Assembly (NCBI GenBank): GCA_021234155.1
Contig: JAJEKV010000017.1
Coordinates: 4,870,792 to 4,934,791 of the forward strand
Reading direction: 5' to 3'
Length of the DNA stretch: 64,000 nt
From: Isoetes taiwanensis
Taxonomy: Eukaryota > Streptophyta > Lycopodiopsida > Isoetales > Isoetaceae
Under the pieces are notes generated by a model that saw only the letters and a program-made list of their open reading frames with translations, did no database searches and was not told the DNA's origin. This document shows positions 21,024 through 33,106 of this stretch, one piece after another; the first letter of the stretch is position 1, and every line of letters begins with the position of its first letter. The translations under genes were made by a program, and so were the position numbers.

Positions 21024-22946
21024 TCTTATATTATAATGTTGTGTAATGGACCGCACCCTAAATCGGACGGTCGAGGATTTGATTGACCAATGGTGGAGAT
21101 GATGTGTGCGTGTCTTCAACTAAAATTTCATCTTGACTATGGCTTCAATATGAAAGGGAAAAGGAAAAAGGAAAAGGAAAAGGGAAAAGGGAAAAGGGGA
21201 AGGGGAAGGGGAAGGGAAAAGGAAAAATGATGAAAGGGAAAAGGGGGAAAGGGGAAGGAAAAGGAAAACGATGAAAGGGAAAAAGGGAAAACTATGAAAG
21301 GGAAAAAGGAAAAGGAAAAGGGGAAGGGAAAAGGAAAAAAGATGAAAGGGAAAAGGGAAAACTAAAAGGGAAAATGGAAAACCGAAAAGGAAAAAAGGGA
21401 AAAGGAAAAGGAAAAGGGGACTCGGAAAAGGAAAAAACCATGAAAGGGAAAAGGGAAAAGGGAAATTGGAAAAGGGAAGGGAAAAGGAAAAATGATGAAA
21501 GGGAAAAGGAAAAGGGAAAAGGAAAAGGGGAAGGGAAAAGGAAATGAAAGGAAAAAAAGGGAAAGGAAAAAAAGGAAAAGGAAAAACGATGAAAGGAAAA
21601 AAAAAAGGGAAAAAGGGAAAAGGAAGAGGGAAGGGAAAAGGAAAAACGATGAAAGGGAAAAGGAAGAGGGGAGGGAAAAGGAAAACGATGAAAGGGAAAA
21701 GGAAAAGGGAAAAGAAGAGGAGAAGGGAAAAGGAAAACGATGAAAGGGGAAAAGCAAAAAAAGGAAAAGGGAAAAGGAAAAGGAATAAAGGAAAGGTAAG
21801 AGGAAAAGGAAAGAGAAGGAGAAAAGGAAAATGGAAAGATAAAAAAGAAAATAGAAAAAGAATAGAATAGGCGAGGGGAAAGGGGAACGGAAAAAGAGCA
21901 ATGGACAACGAGAAGGGTAAGAAGTAAAGGTGAGAAAAGGAGAAAAGGTAAGGAAAAATAAGAAAAGGTTGCAAAAGTCCATGGGGAAAAAGAAAAGTAA
22001 AAAGGAAAAGAGAGGGGGAAAAGGGAAAAGAGAACTTGGGAAAAGGGAACTAGAAAAAGAAAAAAATGAAAGGCGGAAAAAAAGGGGAAAAGAGAAAGGG
22101 TGAAGAAAGAGAAAAAAGGAAAGCAAAAAGAGCATCGAGAAAAGGAAGAGGGAAAGGATGGAAAATGAGGAAAAGGTGGGGGGAATTAGAATAGACAAAG
22201 GGTAGGGAGCAAGGAATAGGAAAAGAGGAAGGAGAAAAGGGAAAGGGAAAAAAAGGGAAGAGGGAAAGGGTGAGGAAATAGAAGAAAGAAAGGGAAAAAA
22301 GAGTATGGAAAGGGAAAAGAAAAAAAAAGAAACAAGAAAGGAGAAAGTGGAAAGGGGAAAAGGGGAAGAAGATGGGGAAAGAGGCATATGAAAAGCGAAG
22401 GAACGGAAAGGAAAAATGTAAAGGAAGGGAAAGAGAAAGGAAAGGGAAAAAGGGAACATCGCAAAGCAAAAAGGGTGGGGGAAAGTATGAAAAGGAATGG
22501 AAAGTTGAAAGGAAAGGGAAGCGGAAAAGGAGAAGGAAAGCAAAAAGAGCATGAGGAAAAGAGGAGAGAGAAATGGGAAAAGAGATGGGGAAAATGGCAC
22601 GTGATCAAGAGGAAGAGGGTGGGGAAAGGAAGAAAAGGGCACATGAAAAGGTAAGCAAAAGAGAACGAAAAAAATGCATGAGAAACGGGAAAGAGAAAAG
22701 GAAAAGGAAAAGGAAGAGGAAGGGGAAAAGGAAAGGGAAAGAGAGTAGTGGAAAAATGGGAAGAGCGGGGAAAGATAAAAAGGAAGGGAAAAAGCTGATA
22801 AGAAAAAGAGAAAGAAAAAAAGGGAAAGGGGAAAGGGAAGGCAAAGGGAGGGAGAACGGGGTTAGAAAAAAAAAAAGGGAGAATAAAAAAAGAAAGAAAT
22901 TAAAGGTTCCTAATTTATGCCCAGCAAGGCTGGGTACCATTACTAG
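21024..22946 (+). mobile_element. Polypurine Helitron H-D
   Basis: 5' end TCTTATATTATAATG at 21024 after A. 3' end GCCCAGCAAGGCTGGGTACCATTACTAG with CTAG at 22943-22946, followed by T. The leader 'ccctaaatcggacggtcgag' and 'gatgatgtgtgcgtgtcttc' matches H-A. The body has recurring CGATGAAAGGGAAAAGG blocks. The 3' part from about 21870 closely tracks 8222-9360 of H-A, so H-A and H-D are recent relatives. No coding content. Confidence 0.85.
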
Positions 22947-23914
22947 TATATAATCAATAAGACTGCGCTTGTTTTCATTCATTAACCAAAAGTGCGTCAG
23001 ATCATAGAAAGGTAGTGACTTGTCATCATCACCATTGCTTGTATGATTGAAGAAACTATTAGGTCTTCAGTGAAAAGATCGCCATTCTTTCTATGCAGTA
23101 ACTTAAGAAGCTTAACACTAGAAATCGTTTGTGGTTTATCATTATTAACAAGTACACTTTGAGTGGGAAGAGCGTCATGCCTTTTATGCATTAATTGAAA
23201 TGCTTTAGACTAGAAGCCATTAGTGGATTACCAACTTTAATAAGTACTACAATACGTAAGAAACCATCCATAGTTCTTAATGGTTTTAGTCTATTAACTT
23301 GAAATGCTTCAGACTACATAACATTACTAGTTTATCATGATAACCATGAACCTGATGCATTACAAAACCATGCACATTTTGAGCAAAACAATTATATCTA
23401 ATTTTGATAAGCACAATAGTGCTTTAATAGAAAACTCTGAACACTTTGACTAATCAACTAATAGTGATTTATTGCTATTAACACAATTCGAACCGTGCAG
23501 GTTTACCATGAAAATTAGTCGGGCCAGTTTTCCACAATAACAAACCACAACAACTACCACATTATGAAATCACATGAATAGAGCACTACATTGAAACCAT
23601 ATCCACAACCATCATGTTATACCACATTGACAAACCGTACCCTAAAAACGATATAATGAACCACATCCACGTACCAACATATAATACCACTTTCACAAAC
23701 ACTAGAAATAAGCCATTTACAATCACCATAACGTAATACCACCTTAACAAACCTTACAAGAAGACCAACTAGTTTAGCCACATATGGTTTTTAATGAAAT
23801 TAACCCCCAAACACCCATTAGTTTTGTAGAATGGTTTTCTAGTCACAACCATAGAAAAAACCATGTAGTGTTTTAATTTTGGGTGCCTTGTGTAGCACCA
23901 CCGCCTTAGGGTTT
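22947..23914. other. AT-rich DNA with weak repeats
   Basis: No gene is recognised. Around 23480-23760 phrases such as 'aaccacatccac', 'acaaaccgtaccctaaaaac' and 'aataccac' recur irregularly, suggesting a decayed minisatellite. It leads directly into the tRNA-unit array. Confidence 0.45.
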
Positions 23915-24426
23915 GAGGATAGAGTGCATAGATGGTATGGATTCCCTTGTCGTAGGGCTTCATTATTAGGATTCTACTTTTCAAAATAGGCATGCCTTAT
24001 GACGGTTTACATTTTTTGGATCCACATTCTTCATGTCTGGACACATGCTATGGACAACGTCTAGTAGAATCTCCACAAGGAAATGCTCAACGAGTAAGGT
24101 TGAACGATGCCTTTGAGATGAATTACAGAAGCCTCATATGACAAAGAATATAAATAGAAGATATTTGTGGTTGCTGGGAGTCGAGCCCAGGTCTCCACGG
24201 CCACAACGTGGAATTCTAACCATTAAACTACAACCAGAACAACATAAGGAAGCAATTTTAGTAAAACATACGTATTCTAAACTTCTAATTGAAGTAAATA
24301 CAAAGTTTTTGGATTTCTACAAAATATAATCTTTCAATCAGGAGCAAAAACAATATCTACAAGAAACTTATATGCACGACAATGATGGGCATTTTTAGCA
24401 CATGTAAAATAAGTAGATGTCATGCA
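23915..24426. repeat. tRNA-His tandem unit, first partial copy
   Basis: It begins in mid-unit ('gtgcatagatggtatgg'), contains 'ttcatgtctggacaca', one tRNA-His gene, and the spacer up to 'gtagatgtcatgca', where H-E is inserted between A and T. Confidence 0.85.
24167..24237 (-). tRNA. tRNA-His(GTG), copy 1 (A-type)
   Basis: 71-nt cloverleaf on the minus strand. Anticodon arm CCACG-TTGTGGC-CGTGG gives anticodon GTG. A-box TAGTTTAATGG, B-box-like GGCTCGACTCC, T-stem CTGGG/CCCAG. The 5' base is C, so pair 1:72 is C/C; the rest of the acceptor stem pairs. No T4 run occurs within about 80 nt downstream. Confidence 0.85.
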
Positions 24427-26293
24427 TCTTATATTATAAAGTTTTAGCGTATGTCTTGCATCAAACCCTAATTTAGATAGTTGAGATTGTCTGATTGCAT
24501 TCAAAGGCCGAGATTTATCGCACAACTTCCCACCACCGTGATTGGCCATGCTCTGATCTCTTAAGAGGAAAGGGAAAATGACAGAGAAAAGGGCAAAGTG
24601 AGAGGCAAAAAGGCACGGGTAAAAGGGAAAGACGGAGAAGGGAAAAGGAAAGGGAAAAGAGCACGAAAAAGGGAAAGAAAAAGAAAGGGAGAAAAAGGAA
24701 GGAAAAAAGGACACTATGAAAAGGAGAAGGGGGAAAGGGTGAGGACATAATAAGGGAAAAGAAAAGGGGAAGGGAGGAAAAGGAAGAAAAATAGGGCAAC
24801 GGGAAAAAAGGTGAAGACAGAAAGGGTGACGGAAGGGAAAAAGGGGAAGATAAGAATGATGGAGAGAAGGAAAAAAGGGCATGGAAAAATAGAAAGGGAA
24901 GGAAAAAGGAAAAAGGAGGCGAAAAAGGGAAAATGGCATGAGGAAAAGGGAGAGGGAAATGAGAGAGGATGAAGAAAGTGGCACGAGAAGAGGAAAAGGG
25001 TGAGGAAAGGAAAAAAAGAAAGGGAAAAAGAGATGGAAAAAGGGAAAAGGGAAAAGCGAAAAGCAAAAAGAGAACAGAAAACATGGAATAGGAAAAGAGG
25101 AAAAGGGAAAAGGGGAAGAGGGTGGTAAAAGGAGGAAAAAGGGCATGTGAAAAAGGGGAAAAAATGGAATGGAAAAAGGGTGGGAAAATGGAAAGGAAAA
25201 GAGAGAAGGAAAAAAAAAGAGTGGAAAGGAAAGAGGAAAAGTGCATGGAAAAAGAGAAAAAGATGAAAAAAAGAAGGAAAAAGGAAAAAGGAAATGGGAG
25301 GCGAAAAGGGAAAGGGGAAAGAAAAAAGAACACGAGGAATAAGGAGGGAAAATGGAAAAGAAGAAGGGAAAAAGGGTGGGAAAAAAAACCGGAAGAGGGA
25401 AAGGGTGAGGAAAGGGTAAAAAATAAAGGGAAAAAGAGAGCATGGGGAAAGGGAAAAGAAACTTCCTCTAAAAAAAGGGGAATAGGGATGGGGAAGAGGG
25501 AAGAGGGTAGGGAAAGGCGGAAGAAAAGGCAAGTAAAAAAAAAGTGGAAAAAAAGGAATGGAAAAATACATGAAAAGGGAAAAGGAAAAAGGAAAGGGAA
25601 AGGGAAAGGGAAAGGGAAAGAGAAAAGAGAAAAGGAAGGGGGGAAGGAAAGAGGAAAAGGGCACGGGAAAAAGGGAAAGGGTGGGGAAATGATGAAAAAA
25701 GAAGGAAAGGGAAAAAGAAAAAGGGAGGCAGAAAGAGGAAGAAGAAAATGGAAAAAAAGAGACATGAGATAAAGAAGAAAAGGGTGAGGAGAGGAAGAAA
25801 AACATAAAAAAAAAAGGTGGGGAAAAGGGAATGCAAAAAGGGCATGAGAAAAGGGAAGGGAAAAGAGAAAAGCAAAAGGAATGGAAAAAGGAAAGGGAAA
25901 AAAGAGCATGAGAAAAATGGGAAGGGTGGAGAAAGGTGAAAAGGGAAGGAAAAAAGCCGTCAAAAAAAGGGAAAGGGAAAGGGAAAAATGAGAAGGAGAA
26001 AAGGAAAGAAAAGAGGAGGGAGAAGAGGGTAAAAAAGAAAAGAAAAAAAAAAGAGAGAAGGAGAAAAGTAAATGTGCAGGGAAAATAAGAAAAGGGAAAA
26101 AAAAAGAAAGTCACGTGAAGAAAATGAGAAAAAAAAGGATATCTGAAGGATAGAGCAAAGGGAAGGTTATCAAATGCACAAAAACCTCTTATAGCTTAGA
26201 TATGATGGACTTGGTTAATGAGTCTGAGCTGAATAGGTTTCCATCCACAAATATTCCCAACATTTGCCCAGCAACGCTGGGCACCATTACTAG
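24427..26293 (+). mobile_element. Polypurine Helitron H-E in the tRNA unit
   Basis: 5' end TCTTATATTATAAAG at 24427 after 'gtcatgca'. 3' end GCCCAGCAACGCTGGGCACCATTACTAG with CTAG at 26290-26293, followed by 'ttcaatatag', which is the next sequence of the unit. Target is A|T with no duplication. The body 24565-26165 is polypurine on the plus strand. H-F is a near-identical copy on the opposite strand. No coding genes. Confidence 0.9.
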
Positions 26294-26424
26294 TTCAATA
26301 TAGACTTTTAGATATATTCGGGTCCATAGATGTCAAAGAGTACCAATTGTGAATGGTTTAGTGTAAAGACAGGTGGGCATTAGCCATTGAATTGGCTTGC
26401 AAGAATAATCTATAGTGATTTTTT

Positions 26425-26495
26425 GTGGTTGCTGGGAGTCGAGCCCAGGTCTCCACGGCCACAACGTGGAATTCTAACCACTAAACTACAACCAC
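26425..26495 (-). tRNA. tRNA-His(GTG), copy 2 (B-type)
   Basis: Complete 7-bp acceptor stem (GTGGTTG with CAACCAC), A-box TAGTTTAGTGG, anticodon loop TTGTGGC, full T-stem. By inspection this is the best-formed class. Downstream minus strand starts AAAAAATCACTATAG, with no T4 terminator nearby. Confidence 0.88.
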
Positions 26496-26835
26496 AACCA
26501 CATCAATATAACTTCAATACATTTACCATTGTGTGAAAAAAGGGATCTTATGATCATTTTGTCACCGAAGAAAATACATATCTCGATTTCTCGTAAACTA
26601 CGGGGCCTTCAATCTGAAGCAAAGCTTCTACCTACTACAAACATACTGCCCAGGGATGTCGCGGATTTTTATCAACGTGTAAATGAGCAAAAGTAATGGA
26701 GTGAATAAATAGCTATAGACGTCATCGTGTCCATAGACAAAATAGAGTGTCAACTGCGAATTATTTAGGGTTCCTGGAGTTTAGCATTAGGCTAATTAGC
26801 CATGGAATAGAATGGATAGAGGATGCAGTGCATAG

Positions 26836-27057
26836 ATGGTATGGATTCCCTTGTCGTCGGGCTTCATTATTAGGATTCTACGTTTCAAAATAAGAAGGCC
26901 TTATGACGGTTTACATTTTTTGGATCCGCATTCTTCATGTCTGGACACATGTTATGGACAACGTCTAGTAGAATCTCCACAAGGAAATGCTCAACGAGTA
27001 AGATTGAACGATGCCTTTGAGATGAATTGTAGAAGCCTCATATTACAAAGAATATAA
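26836..27057 (+). other. Recurring 73-codon ORF of the tRNA unit
   Basis: The open frame (start MVWIPLSSGFIIRI, end LILQRI) recurs with few changes in other units (29735, 36093, 48429). No domain, signal peptide or promoter is recognised, and degraded units lose it. Conservation probably reflects recent unit duplication rather than coding. Confidence 0.3.
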
Positions 27058-27070
27058 ATACATGATATTT

Positions 27071-27141
27071 GTAGTTGCTGGGAGTCGAGCCCAGGTCTCC
27101 ACGGCTACAACGTGGAATTCTAACCACTAAACTACAACCCC
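27071..27141 (-). tRNA. tRNA-His-like gene with anticodon GTA, copy 3
   Basis: Body is tRNA-His, but the anticodon loop reads TTGTAGC, giving GTA (a Tyr anticodon). The anticodon stem CCACG/CGTGG is intact. The acceptor has G3-T70 wobble and one mismatch (G2/A71). Either a recoded gene or an early pseudogene. Confidence 0.75.
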
Positions 27142-27413
27142 AACAATATAAGGAAACAACTTTAGTAAAACATACGTATTCTAATCTTCTAATTGAAGTA
27201 AACACAAAGTTTTTGGATTTCTACAAAATATAATCTTTCAATCAGGAGCAAAAACAATATCTACTAGAAACTTATATGCACGACAATGATGGGCATTTCT
27301 AGCACATGTAAAATCAGTAGATGTCATGCATTGAATATAGAAACAATATCTACTAGAAACTTATATGCACGACAATGATGGGCATTTCTAGCACATGTAA
27401 AATCAGTAGATGT

Positions 27414-29174
27414 GGGATGTTAGGGTTAGGTTGCGCTTAGGGCGGTGGCAGGCGGCCGCCCATCTCGTGCAGAGCAAAAAATCCTCACATTTCTGCTGGA
27501 GGAGTGGTCGGAAATCATCCTTGACCACTGGCTTCTATGTTTCTGTAGTTTTTTCGTGGATTGGAGCATGCTGCTGAGCCCCAACGATTCAGACCTGTGG
27601 CAAAGGGGTTTTATTTCGAGCTCGCCTTAGCTCTGAAGAATCCTTAAGCACAAGACCCTGAGGTTAGAACAGTCGCATGTCTCCTTCCTACATTTTAACT
27701 AGAATGGGAAGCCAATCATGCATCAACAGTATGCTTTGTTTTGTTAGCTCATATTGCTGGGGAGGAGCCCAAATCATAATGGTATGCTTTATTCCCTTTC
27801 TCGATGTGTGCCTTGGGCCGATTTCTTTCTCGATTTAGACCGGATATGCTTTGACTCAATCGTAGCTTAGACGATCGCACTCATCGTAGCAAGGATTCGT
27901 TGCACTCACTGCAGCTTAGGGGGTACTAGATGGCTGCAGGCTGTATAGCAAGGATCTGCTGCACTTATTGCAGCTTAGGGACTTCAACTTATCTGGATTA
28001 TTCGGTTTCACTCCGGGCAGATGCTAGAGCAATACCATTTGATTGTGTTTCCCATTTTAAACATGGAAGGACATTTTCTGTTCAAAGATTATGTGTTATT
28101 GTGTTAGATTTCAGTTGGGGCAAGCAAGAACAAGAAATGTGCAGTCCTAGTTCTGATGTTCACTACTGCATTAGATTCAGTTTGGGGTATATCACATTTC
28201 TTATCTGCTACAGACTGGGCTCATCAAGATGAGTGCGTTAGAATTATTCAGCCGGCATCTAAGGTATGATTCTTGCAGTAGTCTATCTGGTGGTGGAGTA
28301 GTTTTGGAATATATTTAGTGTGATGGTCCTTGAGCAGTCCCCTCTGTGTGGATGAGCAAAGAAGACTTCTCAAGAATGGTGGACTTTAGCTTGAGCGATC
28401 CTCTTTTGCTGTGGAGGTCTTTGGGTGCATGTGGCAGCATTCTTCTGTTTTGGTTTAAGCCCTAATTGTTATAGATGTGATGGCATGTAACTTGGATGGA
28501 GCCTAGTTCTTTCATGTTGACCCTCTTTCATCCCAGCTGAAAGGAGGTGTGGATTTCAGAAGAGTGCATCATGAAAGCAATCTGCCTGAAGGCAAGTGAT
28601 TCTAGGAGAACATTGGACGGGAGGCCACATGTTCTTACAGCTGCTAGCAGGTTGAATGGTGGGTTATGAGCCAGCCAGTGGTGGGGGGCTTTAGTTTACT
28701 TTTTCATCCAGTTGGTAGAGCGTAGGGAAGACGAAACCCATTGCAAGTGTTCATGGGCAGTGAAGTGAAGGTGGACCATCCCATTGGGGAGAGGCCTTTG
28801 CATCTATATCTCAAAGAAGAAGGTGAGAATAACACTCTTAAGTACGAGAAATTGGAAAAAGCGTTTTTATTCTTCCAGTAGTACTGTGATATAGATAGTG
28901 TATGGGCCGAGTTAACGCCAGGAATGAAGCTTCCACTTTGTTTGTTGTTGTCCACTGCATTTTCGGAGACGGATCTTAAAGGGGTCTCATCTTCAGGATC
29001 AGGTTGACAGATGGATTATTGTAATGGTGCTTCTACATTTTATTCCATACCTGGGTGGATTGTGCTGAAATGTTTAGGCTATCAGGCTGCCATGGAGCCA
29101 GAAATAAATGTATTTATACATATTATATTATTAATAAAAAACATAAAAATCTTGCCTTAAAAAAAAAAAAAAAA
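27414..29174 (+). mobile_element. Poly(A)-tailed retroinsertion, non-autonomous
   Basis: It is flanked by a 14-15 bp target-site duplication AAAATCAGTAGATGT (27399-27413; right copy ending at 29189, with some A residues shared with the tail). The 3' end is 'cttgccttaa' plus a run of about 20 A. It begins 'gggatgttagggttaggttg' and is GC-rich for about 200 bp. Only short ORFs occur (for example 27445-27630). It has no endonuclease or RT. The 3' sequence before poly(A) resembles that of the LINE at 47405 ('ctgccttaacctc'), so it may be mobilised by that LINE. A processed non-coding transcript is the alternative. Confidence 0.75.
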
Positions 29175-29326
29175 AAAATCAGTAGATGTCATGCATTGAA
29201 TATAGAGTTTTAGATATATTCGTGTCCATAGATGTCAAAGAGTACCAATTGTGAATGGTTTAGTGTAAAGACAGGTGGGCATTAGCCATTGAATTCATTT
29301 GTAAGAATAATCTATAGTGATTTTTT

Positions 29327-29397
29327 GTGGTTGCTGGGAGTCGAGCCCAGATCTCCACGGCCACAACGTGGAATTCTAACCACTAAACTACAACCAC
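29327..29397 (-). tRNA. tRNA-His(GTG), copy 4 (B-type)
   Basis: Intact acceptor and anticodon arms. One change sits at the base of the variable region (plus-strand 'cagatctcc' for 'caggtctcc'). Followed downstream by AAAAAATCACT rather than a T run. Confidence 0.82.
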
Positions 29398-29957
29398 AAC
29401 CACAACCACATCAATATAACTTCAACACATTTACCATCGTGTGAAAAAAGGGATCTTATGATCATTTTATCACCGAAGAAAACACATAGTCTCTGGATTC
29501 TATAAACTACAGTCCTTCAATCTGAAGCAAAGCTTCTACCTACTACAAACATACTGCCCAGGGATGTCGCGGATTTTTATCAACGTGTAAATGAGCAAAA
29601 GTAATGGAGTGAATAAATAGCTGTAGATGTCATCGTGTCCATAGACGAAATAGAGTGTCAACTGCAAATTATTTAGGGTTCCTGGAGTTTAGCATTAGCC
29701 ATGGAATAGAATGGATAGAGGATGGAGTGCATAGATGGTATGGATTCCCTTGTCGTCGGGCTTCATTATTAGGATTCTACTTTTCAAAATAAGCAGGCCT
29801 TATGACGGTTTACATTTTTTGGATCCGCATTCTTCATGTCTGGACACATGTTATGGACAACGTCTAGTAGAATCTCCACAAGGAAATGCTCAACGAGTTG
29901 CCTTTGAGATGAATTGTAGAAGCCTCATATTACAAAGAATATAAATACAAAATATTT

Positions 29958-30028
29958 GTGGTTGCTAGGAGTCGAGCCCAGGTCTCCACGGCCACAACGT
30001 GTAATTCTAACCACTAAACTACAACCAC
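29958..30028 (-). tRNA. tRNA-His(GTG), copy 5 (A-type position)
   Basis: Acceptor GTGGTTG pairs fully here. The first anticodon-stem base is A instead of C (27/43 mismatch), and the T-stem has a G-T wobble. Anticodon GTG retained. Confidence 0.75.
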
Positions 30029-30313
30029 AACAACATAAGGAAACAACTTTAGTAAAACATACGTATTCTAATCTTCTAATTGATGTAAACACAAAGTTTT
30101 TGGATTTCTACAAAATATAATCTTTCAATCAAAAGGAAAAACAATATCTACTAGAAACTTATATGGGCATTCTTAGCACATGTAAAATCAGTAGATGTCA
30201 TGCATTGATTATAGAGTTTTAGATATACTCGTGTCCATAGATGTCAAAGAGTCCCAGACAGGTGGGCATTAGCCATTGAATTGGCTTGTAAGAATAATCT
30301 ATAGTGATTTTTT

Positions 30314-30384
30314 GTGGTTGCTGGGAGTCGAGCCCAGGTCTCCACGGCCACAATGTGGAATTCTAACCACTAAACTACAACCAC
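30314..30384 (-). tRNA. tRNA-His(GTG), copy 6 (B-type)
   Basis: Full acceptor stem. Anticodon stem has A31/C39 mismatch (plus-strand 'caatgtgg'). Anticodon GTG retained. Confidence 0.78.
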
Positions 30385-30844
30385 AACCACATCAATATAA
30401 CTTCAATACATTTACCATCGTGTGAGAAAAGGGATCTTATGATCATTTTGTCGCCGAAGAAAACACATAGTCTTTGGATTCCTGTAAACTACAGTCCTTC
30501 AATCTGAAGCAAAGCTTCTACCTACTACAAACATACTGCCCAGGGATGTCGCGGATTTTTATCAACGTGTAAATGAGCAAAAGTAATGGAGTGAATAAAT
30601 AGCTGTAGATGTCATCTTGTCCATTGACGAAATAGAGTGTCAACTGCGAATTATTTAGGGTTCCTGGAGATTAGCATTAGCCATGGAATAGAATGAATAG
30701 AGGATGAAGTGCATAGATGGTATGGATTCCCTTGTCGTAGGGCTTCATTATTAGGATTCTACTTTTCAAAATAAGCATGCCTTATGACGGTTTACATTTT
30801 TTGGATCCACATTCTTCATGTCTGGACACATGTTATGGACAACG

Positions 30845-31577
30845 TGTTAGAACTAGACAACACTTGTACAATTTAATCCTAGCAAAAATGTCTTTAAATT
30901 TCACTCTTATGATAATTCAAGCTTATCAAACTTTTTTATGCTTCACAACAACATTTGCATTTCAATCAAATCCTTCACACTAACAAGGAAGCCACATTAT
31001 GGTCAATAATTCCTTGCTCAAATTGATCTTCAACAACAACAAGTATGTACTAGTCAACTTTCTTTAGAATATAATCCTTCAACCATTAATTTCCCAACAC
31101 CAACTATTGTAATCGTTCACTGTAGCAAAGGGATTGACTGAGTTCCTGTAGCAACGTTGACTGCCTCCATTCGATCATATATGAGACGGATCAGAGCATC
31201 CTTGGATTCGAATCATTCTTCAAAGCTCTGCTCCACCTTATAATAGAACAGTCCGGCGGTTTAGCATTGCCGGATCAACTTTCTTATTCAAGCAAAGTCT
31301 TCATTCTAAATATCCCACATGCGTTTTCTTCAAAAACGATATTCGAGCTCAACCTTCGAATATTTACTATCTACAACTATTTCTTCAATGCTTAACCATT
31401 AACATCTTTAACCATAATTTTACTATTAACCTTTAGCTAACTTCCATAGCTTTAAGGTTTGCAATGATGCCATTAGATATTGTAGTTTCTATCTGCATGT
31501 GAGCCTCACTCAAAATTTATTTGACTGCAACAACCTATACTGTTCCTCATAATATGACATGATTCACATTTTCAACA
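30845..31577 (-). repeat. Copia 3' LTR (about 733 bp)
   Basis: Bounded by TG at 30845 ('tgttagaactag') and CA at 31577 ('ttttcaaca'), the standard LTR ends on either strand. Immediately upstream on the minus strand is GAAGGGGAAG (about 31578-31588), a good polypurine tract for plus-strand priming. No second LTR is present for comparison. Confidence 0.8.
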
Positions 31578-31585
31578 CTTCCCCT

Positions 31586-33106
31586 TCATGTCATATCTCC
31601 TTGTGTCATATCTGAATCTGTATGCATGATTTGTTTTCTGAGCTCAGTGAACCTTTTCTCTGCCAGAACCTTTGTTAAAATATCTGCTACATGTTTATCT
31701 GTACTAATATAATTAACTTGGATCAAACCTTTGCATACTGCATCCATGATGAAATGCATTTCTAATTCTATATGCTTCGACCTTTCATGCATTACTGGAT
31801 TTCTGGTCATGGCTATGCAGCTTGTGCTGTCACATAGCATCTCACTAGAGTTTGGCTGCTCAACTCCAAGTTCTAAAATTAACCTCCTTTCCCATATTAG
31901 TTCTTTTGCACATAATGTGGCTGAGGCATATTCAGCTTCTGCAGTTGACAATGCTATAGATGACTGTTTTTTGCACTTCCAAGCTATAAGACCTCCTCCA
32001 AGCATCATAAGGTATCCTGATGTTGACTTTCTTGCATCTAAATCTCCTGCCCAGTCAGCATCACAGAAAGCAGTCAATATTAAGTTTTTTGAATTGTATG
32101 CAATTCCCATATCCATAGTGCCTTTTAAATCACGTTTTGCAGCAATCCAATGATCCTTCCCTGGATCATTGTTATATCTACTGAGCATGTTTACACTATG
32201 AGCAATATCTGGCCTTGTGCAATTAGCAACATAGGCTAGGCATCCTGTTAAAGATCTATATGGAATTTTCTCCATAATTTTCCTTTCTTCATCATTTTTA
32301 GGACACATGTCAAGAGAAAGCTTACATCCTGGTGCAGCAGGAGTTTTACTAATGTTACATTCTTTCATTTTAAATTTCTCAAGCATACCTCTGATCTGCT
32401 CCTTTTGAGTTAAAATGATGGTACCTTTATCCCTATTTCTTGACACCTCAATCCCTAAAAACTTTGTAAGTTCTCCAAGGTCTGACATTTCAAATCTGCT
32501 TTTCAATAACCTTTTGCACATCAATAAACATTTTGTCCCTTTGGCCACCATAATGTTGTCATCAACATATAAAGCAATAATGCACCAACCGTCTTGACAT
32601 TCAAATTTATACAAATTCCCATCATTCAAAAACTTAACAAATCCTTGTTCAATAAGATAAGAATCCATGCATTTGTACCATTCTCTAGGAGATTGTCTTA
32701 GCCCATAAACTGCCCTTTTCAATTTCCAAACCTTATCTTCCCCTTGCTCAAATCCTGGTGCTTGTTTCATGAAAATTTCCTCATCTAATTTTGCATTTAA
32801 GAAAGCAGTTTTTACATCCATGTGATGCACTTCTAGATTCCATGCATTTGCCAAAGCCAATAGCATTCTGACACTGTTCATTTTTACTAAAGGAGAAAAT
32901 GTTTCATCAAAATCCTGACCTTTTTTCTGTGAGAAACCCTGAGCAACCAGTCTGGCTTTGTATTTAGGTGATTTACCATCTGCTCCAGTTTTGATTCTGA
33001 AAATCCATTTATTGCCTACTATATTCTTACCTTCTGGAGTGTTCACTGTTTCAAAAGTGTCAGTCTGACAAAGGAGTCCATTTCCTCTTTCATAGCATTT
33101 AGCCAC
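31586..33106 (-). pseudogene. Copia reverse transcriptase and RNase H
   Basis: 506-residue frame. RT hallmarks: KWIFRIKTGADGK, YKARLVAQGFSQ, then HHMDVKTAFLNAKLDEEIFM, GLRQSPREWY, and the catalytic YVDD box (ALYVDDNIMV). RNase H: CDADWAGDLDARKSTSGY and STAEAEYAS near the C-terminus. Catalytic residues look intact. It is separated from the integrase frame by a frameshift around 33050-33106, and normally would be part of one gag-pol protein. Confidence 0.9.

Larger units (their letters stand above)
26294..27413. repeat. tRNA-His tandem unit (one full unit)
   Basis: It runs from 'ttcaatatagacttttag' through tRNA copies 2 and 3 to 'aaaatcagtagatgt'. A small internal duplication of 'acaatatctactagaaac' with 'gacaatgatgggcatttct' is present at 27250-27400. 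It is interrupted on the right by a poly(A) retroinsertion. Confidence 0.85.
29175..30844. repeat. tRNA-His tandem units with copies 4-6
   Basis: About one and a half units. It resumes at 'cagtagatgtcatgcattg' and ends at 'gttatggacaacg', where the copia LTR begins. Spacings between tRNA genes are 631 and 356 bp. Confidence 0.85.

Noticed and set aside
27445..27630. 61-codon ORF near the start of the poly(A) retroinsertion as a gene
   Set aside because: No domain, no counterpart in the LINE leader by eye, and the frame is short enough to occur by chance in GC-richer DNA.
31731..32153. Plus-strand ORFs over the copia element (31731, 32415, 33120, 33983, 34819)
   Set aside because: They are antisense shadows of the minus-strand integrase, RT and gag frames.
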